Shown here one piece after another: positions 55,801 through 64,000 of a DNA stretch of 64,000 nt. The notes below the pieces were generated by a model. That model searched no databases. It was not told the DNA's origin and saw nothing but the letters and a program-made list of their open reading frames with translations. Both the position numbers and the translations under genes were made by a program. Origin of the DNA: Nocardia xishanensis NBRC 101358. GTDB taxonomy: Bacteria > Actinomycetota > Actinomycetes > Mycobacteriales > Mycobacteriaceae. How positions within the stretch are numbered: the stretch's first letter is position 1; each line of letters starts with the position of its first letter. The stretch is from the NCBI RefSeq assembly GCF_001613365.1, contig NZ_BDCF01000012.1:124001-188000 (forward strand). Direction: 5' to 3'.

Positions 55801-58800
55801 CGCATCGAACAGGCGAAGACCTTCGTCGTTGCCGAGGGGGTGGAGACCGAGCCTTTCCCAGCGGGCGAGGGCACTGCGGTCCAAGCCACCGGTCATACCG
55901 GCGACGGAATTCCACGGCCCCCAGGCCACCGAGGTCGCGGGCAGCCCTGCGGCTCGCTGACGGTGCGCCAGCGCGTCCAGGAATGCGTTGGCCGCCGCGT
56001 AGTTGCCCTGTCCCGCCGTACCGATCGTTGCCGCGACGGACGAGAACAGCACGAAGGCCGACAGGTCACGATCGCGCGTGAGATCGTCCAGATGCCATGC
56101 GGCCGTGGCCTTCGAGTCGAACACTCGCCGCAGCTGCCCGGCCGTCATACCTGCGAGGGTCCCGTCGTCGAGGACGCCCGCCGCATGTACGACGCCGGTC
56201 AGCGGATGATCGGCCTCGATCGAACCCAGGAGTGAACGGAGGGCTTCGCGATCGGCTACATCGCAGGCCGCCACCCGGACGACAGCGCCTGCTTCCGACA
56301 GCGCGGACGCCAGTTCCCTGGCGCCGTCGGCAGTTTCACCTCGCCTGGAGACCAGCAGCAGACGGCGAACCCCGTGTGCGGAGACCAGGTGACGAGCCAC
56401 GAGTGCGCCGAGGCCGCCGGTACCGCCGGTGATCAGTACGGTGCCGTCACCGAACGGCGACGGGAGGGCATGTCCCGGCTCGGCATCGTGCTCGGGTCGC
56501 GCTCGCACCAGTCTGGGCACGAGCAGCGCTCCGTCGCGCAGCGCGGCCTGCTCTTCGCCCGCCGCGAGCACCGCACCGACCAGCGTCGGGTCAGCCAAGG
56601 GTGCGGCGGCCGACGGGTCGTCATCGAGGAGGATGAATCGGCCCGGATATTCGGATTGCGCGCTGCGCAACAGGCCCCGGACGGCCGCCGCGGCGAGATC
56701 GGGCGTCTCGCCGGGAAGCCCGGCACCGTTCGTGGTCAGCACAACCAGGCGAGTGTCGGCCAGACGATCTTCGGCCAGCCAGGCCTGCACCGTCGCCAAC
56801 ACCGTTTCCAGGTGACCGCGAACGGTCGCCGGATCGTCGGCCGCGGCGCTGACCTTCGTCTGCCAGAGCACGATGTCCGGAACGACCTGTGCCGCGACAA
56901 TTTCCGAGATGCTCGGATAGCTGGTGCGGATTCCGGCGACCGGTGCCGAACCGAGTACGGCCATCCGATCCGCGGACACACTCGGTGTCGCCACCGTCGC
57001 GGGCGTCCACTGGATCTCGTAGAGGTCGGCGTCATCCCCGGCCAAAGTGCCACGCATCTGTTTCACGTCGTAAGGACGCATGACGACCGCATCGACGGAG
57101 ACGACGGGCCGTCCCGAATCATCGACGGTCGCAACGGAGATCGTCTCCGGGCCGGTCGCCGTGGCGATGACTCGCAACGTCGTCGCCTTGACCAACGGCT
57201 GGTGCAGTCGCGCCCCGCCCCAGCGGAACAACAACCGGCCGGTGTTCGGATCGCTGTCCTGATCGCGCCAGACGAGCCCGGCCAGACCGGCGTGCATCAC
57301 CAGATCGAGAAGAGCGGGATGCAGATCGAACCGCTCGGGTTCGGGCGCGGCCGCGGTATTCAAGGTGATCTCGGAGAAGACGGTCTCACCCCGCTGCCAT
57401 GCGGCGTCGACACCGATGAACGCCGGACCGTATTCGAGTCCGGATCCCTTGGCGATCCGCTCGGGAATCCATGCGGTGTCGAGCGTTTCGGCGTCGACCG
57501 GCGGCCAGGCCTCGTCCCGCAGCCGGTTCAGCAGAGCGTCATCGCCGTCCCAGGACGGAGCCAGTACACCGCTGGCGTTGCGCACCCATTCGCCCGCTCG
57601 GCGACCCGACTTACGGAAATAGAAACCGAACTGCCGCCGACCGGTCCGGTCCGGCTCCTGCACCGACACCTGGAGTTCGACCTCGTCGTCCTCCGCTGGA
57701 AGGATCGGAGCCTCCAGGGTCAGCTCCTCGACGACGCCGCAACCGATTCTGCTGCCCGCTACGAGCAGGAACTCGACGAGGGTCGCGCTCGGCAGCACCA
57801 CGGTGCCGTAGGTCATATGGTCGGCGACCCACGGGTCGGTCGGCAGCGAGAACCGGCCGGTGAAAACGAACTCGTCCTTACCGGCCACCGGCACAACACC
57901 GGTGAGCAGCGGGTGGCCAAGGGTGTCGCCGGTGGCCTGAGGGCGCGGCGGCAACCAGAATCTCTGGTGCTGGAAAGCGTACGTGGGCAGGGGGACTCGT
58001 CGCATCGCTCGGCGCGGAAGCAGTGGCGTCCAATCCACGCTCACACCGGATGTGTGCGCGTGCGCCAGCATCGTCGTGAACTGCTGGAGCTCGTCATGAT
58101 CCCGCCGCGCGGCCGCGGTCACCACCGGCTCCGCGCCCTCAGGAAGGGTCTGCCGGGTCAGCGCCGCCAGCACCGCGTCGGGCCCCACTTCCAGGAATCG
58201 ACGGATACCCGAGGCGAGCAACGTCTCGATACCCGGCGCGAATCGCACCGCGGCCCGCACTTGCCGAACCCAATAAGCAGGTTCGGCTATCTCGTCACCG
58301 GCCAGCTGACCGGACACATTCGATACCACCGGCAGGCGCAGCCGGTGGTACGTCAAGCCATTCGCGACAGTCTCGAATTCGGCAAGCATCGGCTCCATCC
58401 GATGCGAGTGGAAGGCGTGGCTGACACGCAGTCTCGACGTCTTCCGGCCGCGCTCGGCGAACAGGGGTTCGATCTCGGCGATCGCGTCCTCGTCGCCCGA
58501 AATCACCAGGGCCGCAGGCGCGTTCACTGCGGCAACCGACACGCGGCCGGGATACCTTGCGAGGACATCGTTCACTTCGGTTTCGGACGCCGCGATGGCC
58601 AGCATCGCGCCGCCCTCGGGCAACGCACCCATGAGACGGCCGCGCGCTGCCACCAACCGGCAGGCGTCCTCGAGCGACCACAGGCCCGCGAGGTACGCGG
58701 CCGCGACTTCTCCGATCGAATGGCCGATCAACACATCCGGGGTGACGCCGAACGACTCCAGCAGGCGATACAGCGCCACCTCGAAGGCGAACAGCGCGGG

Positions 58801-61800
58801 CTGGGTGAACTCCGTCCGATCCAGCACCGTGGCACCGGTACCATCGATGGCGCCACTGAACATCAGTTGCTTCAGCGAGCACCCCAGCACTGGATCGAAC
58901 TGGGCGCACACGGAATCCAATGCGTCCGCGAACACCGGGAACGCCTCGTACAACCCGGCGCCCATACCGACCCGCTGTGCACCTTGACCGGTGCACAGGA
59001 ATGCCGTCTGCCCCGAACCGACGCCGCCTGCGACGACACCGGTGCCGGTCCCCGATTCGGCGAGATTCGTCAACCGCTCGAGCAACTCGTCCCGATCGCG
59101 ACCGAGGATCACACTCCGCGAATCCAGCCGCGCCCGTGACGTCGCCAGCGCGTAGGCCGCATCCGCGATGTCGATCTCCGGTCGCTCCGACAACCACGCA
59201 CGCAACCGGGCGGCCTGTGCGCGCAGTCCTGCCTCGCCCTTGGCCGACACCAGCAATGGGATCAGCGGCACGGTGGTTTTCGACTGCCGCTCCGCGTCGT
59301 CTTCGATGTCGGCTCCGGCAGCCGCTACCGGGGCGGCAGGTGCTTCTTCGAGGATCACATGCGCGTTGGTGCCGCTGATTCCGAACGACGACACACCCGC
59401 CCGACGCACCCGCTCAGTGGTGGTCCACGGTTCGGCTTCGGTCAGCAGACGCACCGCACCCGAAGCCCAATCCACGTGCGGCGACGGCGAATCGACGTGC
59501 AGCGTCTGCGGCAACCGCTCGTGCCGCATCGCCTGCACCATCTTGATCACACCGGCCACACCGGCGGCGGCCACGGCATGGCCGATATTCGATTTCAGCG
59601 AACCGATCCGCAACGGCTCCCGATCGCCGCGATTCTGTCCGTAGGCAGCGATCAACGCCTGAGCTTCGATCGGATCGCCCAGTGCCGTGCCGGTCCCGTG
59701 CGCCTCGACAGCGTCCACATCGACCGCCGAGATCCCCGCATTGGCGAGGGCCTGCGCGATCACCCGCTCCTGCGATGGACCGTTCGGAGCGGTCAGACCG
59801 TTGCTCGCGCCGTCCTGATTCACCGCACTACCGCGAACGACGGCCAGAATGTTGTGACCGAGCCGTTGGGCGTCCGAAAGTCGTTCGAGCACAAGGACGC
59901 CCGAGCCCTCCGACCACGCAACACCGTCCGCGGCAGCCGAGAACGCCTTGCAACGACCGTCCGGTGACAGGCCGCGCTGCCGGGCGAAGTCCACGTATAG
60001 ATACGGACTGGCGGCGACGGTCACGCCACCGGCGAGAACAAGCGAGCTGTCGCCTTGGCGCAGCGCCTGACACGCCAGGTGCAACGCCACCAGCGACGAC
60101 GAGCACGCCGTATCCACCGTGACCGCCGGACCTTCCAGGCCGAACACGTACGCGACACGACCCGAGATGACGCTGTGCGATGTGCCCGTAAGCCGGAATC
60201 CCTCCAGGTCACCGGTCACCCGGCCGGAGTATCCCGATGAGCAGGCACCGGCGAAGACGCCGGTGTCACTGCCCCGCAACGAGGTCGGATCGATGCCCGC
60301 GTCCTCCAGGGCTTCCCATGCCGTTTCGAGCAACAGCCGCTGCTGCGGATCCATCGCCAGTGCTTCGCGAGGGCTGATCCCGAAGAAGCTCGGATCGAAA
60401 TCGCCCGCACTATCGAGGAATCCGCCATGGCGCGAGTAGACCTTGCCCGGCTTGTCTGGATCCGGGTCGAACAGCCGGTCCAGGTCCCAGCCGCGGTCGG
60501 TCGGGAATTCGCCGATCGCGTCCCGGCCCGCGGCCACTAGGTTCCACAGATCCTCGGCCGACCGCACACCGCCGGGGAATCGGGCACTCATGCCGACGAT
60601 GGCGATCGGCTCGTCAGACGTCCGGGATGGTCGGCCGGCGAGGCGGGTGAGCTCAGTGCGCCGCGACATCAGCCGCTGTCCACGGTCGGTCCCCGTGACC
60701 CGTGCCCGGAGCAGCGCGGCGACCGCGGTCGCGGTCGGATGGTCGAAGATGAGCGTCTTCGGCAGCGGCACACCGGTGGCCCGCATCAGCCGGTTCTGCA
60801 ACTCCACCCCACTGACGGAGTCGAAGCCGAACTCGGTGAACGGCAGGTCGGGGTGGATTGATCGGGCCGACTCGTGGCCCAGTACGGCGGCGGCATGCTC
60901 GCGCACAATATCGAGAACTATTGTGTCGCGCTGATATTCGGGGGCCGCAAGTAGTTTTCGCGCCAGCGGTCCGTTGTCCCAGGCTCCGGTCCGCTCCTCG
61001 CCCTCGGAAACTGCGTCCTCGGAAATTTGCTCCTCGGCCGCCGCGACGACATCGCTGACACCGCCTCCGGTAGTGACCGGCCCACCGGCCCAGAAGTTAC
61101 GGCGCTGAAACGCGTATGGCGGCAGCTCGACCCGCGTGCCACCGGAGACCAGCGCGCGCAAATCCACCTGGACACCGGCGCAATGGGCGTGTGCCAGCGA
61201 CGCCATGAACCGTTCCTGGCCGCCCTCACCGCGTCGCAACGACCCGACAACGGATACGTCCTCAACCGCACCGACCGCGTCGGCGGTCAGGCCGATGCCC
61301 ATCGTGAGTACCGGATGCGGACTTGCCTCGATGAATCCGGTGATGCCGTCCCCGATCAGCGCCGTGACAGCATCGGCGAATCGAACCGGTTCCCGCAACG
61401 ACCGATACCAGTACTCGGCGTCCAGTGCCGCCGTATCCAACCGGTCGGCGAATACCGTGGAGAAGAACGGCACCGAACCGGATTGTGGGCGGATCGGCTC
61501 CAGTTCCTCGAGCAGCCGGTCACGGAGCCGCTCGACCGCCTTCGAATGCGACGCGTAATCCACCGGAATCCGGCGAGCCCACACACCGTCGTCGGCGCAG
61601 GCGGCGACAAACTCCTCCATCGCCGGAACATCACCGGCTATCACGCTCTGCGCCGGTCCATTCACCGCCGCCAACGAAAGCCGATCCCCGTACGCCGACA
61701 ATCGTTCCCGGACCGCATCGGCGCCGAGTCCGATCGAAGCCATACCGCCCTGTCCGGCCAGCTCATCGGCGACCGCCCGCGACCGCAGAGCCACCACACG

Positions 61801-63693
61801 CGCCGCATCGGACAGCGAGAGTCCACCGGCAACATAGGCGGCGGCGATCTCGCCCTGGGAATGGCCGATCACCACGTCCGGCTCGACGCCGGCCGCCCGC
61901 CACATCCGAGCCAGTGAGACCATCACCGCGAAGAGCACCGGCTGCACGACATCCACGCGATCCAGCGGGGGCGCGTCGCCTTCGCGACGCAGTACCGCCG
62001 TCAGCGACCAGCCCACAAACGGCGCGAGCGCCGCTTCGCAGTCCGCAATCGACTCCGCGAACGCCCCACCGGAATCCAAGAGCCCCAGCGCCATACCTTC
62101 CCACTGGCTGCCCTGCCCCGGGAAGACGAACGCGATTCGTCGCCGCTCAGCCCGCGCGGTGGTCGGCTCGACGGCCACGGCGGGCGCGGTCGGATCGGCA
62201 AGGGCCGCCAAGCCGGCCAGCAACTCCTCGCGATCCCGCCCGACGACACTGCCGCGCCACTCCATGTGGGCTCTGGTGGTCAGCAGAGAATGCGCCACGT
62301 CGACCGCAGCCAGCTCCGGACGGCGGAGCAGCCACTCTCGTAGCCGCGCCGCTTGCGCACGCACGCCGTCCTCGCTGCGGGCCGAGACCACCCACGGCAT
62401 CGCACCGGCCACGCCGTCCACCGCGGACGCGGTGGACGCGACGGCGGGCGCCTCCTCCAAGATCACGTGGGCATTCGATCCGCCCATGCCGAACGACGAC
62501 ACACCTGCCAGGCGTCCGTTGTCCGCAGGCCAGCTCTCGACACCCGTCACAACACGTAAACCCAGATCCTCGAGCGGAATTCGTGGATTCGGCGTCTCGA
62601 AGTTCAGGCTGGGCACCAGTTCTCGGTTGCTCAGACAGAGCGCGGTCTTGATGAGGCCCGCGATGCCGGAAGCGCCTTCCAGATGCCCGATATTCGTCTT
62701 CACCGATCCGACGGCCAGCGGCGCGTGCCGCGCCCGGCCCGCGCCGTAGGTCTCGCCGAGCGCGGCGGCCTCCACCGGATCGCCGGCGGGGGTTCCGGTT
62801 CCGTGCAATTCGACGTACTGCACCGACGGCGCCTCGACGCCTGCCGCGGTCAGAGCGGAGCGGATCGCCGCCGCCTGCGCGTCCCGGCTCGGGGCGCTCA
62901 GCACTCGGCGTTCGTTGCCGGTGTTGACCGCGCTGCCGCGGATCACGGCGTGAATCCGGTCGCCGTCGGCGACCGCCTGCGCCAGTGGTTTCAGCACCAC
63001 CATGCCGCCGCCCTCGCCACGCACGAACCCGTCGGCCCGCGAGTCGAAGGTGAAGCAGGCGCCGAGCGTCGACTGCGCGCCGAACTGCTCGATACGATCA
63101 CCGCTCGTCGGTGACAGAATCAGGTTCAGGCCGCCCGCAAGGGCGACGTCGCTCTCGCCGCTGCGCAGGCTCTCACAGGCCAGATGTACGGCGACCAGCG
63201 AAGATGCCTGGGCGCTGTCGATCACGATGCTGGGTCCGCTGAAACCGAAGTAGTTCGAGACGCGGTTGGCGATGATGCCGCGTCCGACACCCCAGAGCGA
63301 GTGGCGGCTGACGCCCGGGCCGCCCTGGGAGGCAACGATTTCGGCGAAATCGCTGCCGGTGCAACCGAGAAACACGCCACACCGCCGGGCATCGCGCGCC
63401 GTGGCGGCAAGGCCGGCGTCCTCCAGCGCCTCCCAGCTCAACTCCAGCGCCAGCAGCTGCTGCGGATCGACTGCCCGCGCCTCGTTGGGCGAGACCCCGA
63501 AGAAGTCCGCGTCGAAATGTCCTGCGGTGTCCACGAATCCGGCCCGCTCGGTGATGCCGCCCCGTCCGCGAGGAGCCGTGCCGATCGCGGCGCGCCCTTC
63601 ACTGAGCAGATGCCAGAAACTCTCGAGATCTGCCGCGCCCGGCATTCTGCAGGACATACCAACGATAGCGACGGCAAAGGCCGATCCGGTCAC
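49867..63693 (-). CDS. PKS-1: type I modular polyketide synthase, loading module plus modules 1-2
   Basis: 4608 residues; starts the chain. The loading module is KS-Q/AT/ACP: the KS active-site Cys is Gln162 (DSAQASS), the form that decarboxylates an acyl-ACP instead of condensing. Its AT has GHSQG (Ser612) and YASH (Tyr713-His716), the methylmalonyl signature, so the starter should be propionyl. The loading ACP Ser is 959. Module 1: KS Cys1197, AT Ser1659 with HAFH (His1759), DH His1959/Asp2130, KR with TGGTGGLG and Tyr2565, ACP Ser2730. Module 2: KS Cys2959, AT Ser3418 with HAFH (His3518), DH His3721/Asp3891, KR Tyr4319, ACP Ser4486. Both KRs carry LDD. The last 70 residues are a helical, acidic docking region. 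The start is GTG 63693, with AGGAAGG (63704-63710) ten bases upstream; a nearby ATG (63703) is out of frame. Confidence 0.97.
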
Positions 63694-64000
63694 CTTTGAA
63701 CATCCTTCCTCAGTGCACGCTGTGACCCCCCGTCACCATCAATTCGCGGTCGAAACCAAAGATTGCGTTAAGATTTGATAAGATAGGTCCCGCTCAGACG
63801 GTTCATGCTTCGCCATAACGCATTTCGACATGGTCGAGGGTCGGCGAAGCACCCCGAATAATGCGGAGCGCCTTTCCGCAGGCAGGCCACGTCCCGAGGA
63901 AGGCGCAGGGCCGGGCCCGAAATGGACCTAGCTGCGCCGTCGGGCTCAGTAGAGCAATTGATCAGCGAGCGACGCTGAAGCACGAAGCGCTACGGGGCAT
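63694..64000 (-). promoter_or_regulatory. Leader and promoter region of the PKS operon
   Basis: No gene can be supported here. It should hold the promoter of the three-gene PKS operon. Bases about 63740-63790 are A/T-rich by local standards. GTGAC-CCCCC-GTCAC (63722-63736) is a short palindrome about a dozen bases upstream of the Shine-Dalgarno site at 63704-63710 and could bind a regulator or form an RNA hairpin near the ribosome site. I could not assign -35/-10 boxes with confidence. A 71-codon frame on the - strand (63768-63983) has no ribosome site and looks random. Confidence 0.4.

Noticed and set aside
63768..63983. 71-codon frame on the - strand upstream of PKS-1
   Set aside because: No ribosome site, random composition, and it occupies the expected promoter region.

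Overview
The window is high-GC actinobacterial DNA, most likely from Nocardia or a close relative in the Mycobacteriales. Support comes from GTG and TTG starts behind strong Shine-Dalgarno sites, a SigK/RskA pair, a free-standing LigD-type polymerase domain, a leucine-carboxyl-methyltransferase-like enzyme of the kind common in mycobacteria and nocardiae, and a large type I polyketide synthase (PKS). No tRNA, rRNA, CRISPR array, insertion sequence or phage gene was seen.

Left part (1-13.8 kb) is mixed chromosomal content: a methyltransferase cut by the window edge, a LigD-type polymerase/primase, a small secreted protein, a TerD-AIM24 fusion, an RsbW-like ATPase with a STAS-like front half, a Tat-exported PhoD phosphatase, a 57-residue small gene, the sigK-rskA pair, an amidase, a decayed GyrB-like fragment, an unrecognised two-gene operon (six-helix membrane protein plus secreted 510-residue protein) and a VOC-fold protein. 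At 13.9-15.8 kb an FAD monooxygenase and a TetR-type regulator are divergent around a short region holding inverted repeats.

Right part (15.9-63.7 kb) is a modular PKS locus. A methyltransferase and a type II thioesterase lie on the + strand and converge, across a strong two-way terminator hairpin, on three giant PKS genes on the - strand. Transcription order is 63693->49867, 49870->34019, 34019->17676. The genes overlap by 4 bases and then 1 base, so they are probably one translationally coupled operon, and coiled-coil-like or acidic ends suggest docking in the same order. PKS-1 carries a loading module with a decarboxylating KS-Q and a methylmalonyl-type AT, then modules 1-2. PKS-2 carries modules 3-5. 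PKS-3 carries modules 6-8 and a terminal thioesterase. All eight extension modules are KS-AT-DH-KR-ACP with malonyl-type ATs and no enoylreductase. Read literally, this builds a propionate-started, unbranched C19 chain with up to eight conjugated double bonds. Departures in some KR and DH motifs (modules 2, 4-8) could leave hydroxyl or keto groups. I cannot match this arrangement to a named product.

The PKS also records its own evolution. Modules 1-3 and 4-8 come from two lineages, modules 4-5 and 6-7 look like a duplicated two-module unit, and several near-perfect repeats of about 190-300 bp point to recent gene conversion. The locus may continue beyond the right edge, since no pathway-specific regulator or transporter is visible inside the window.
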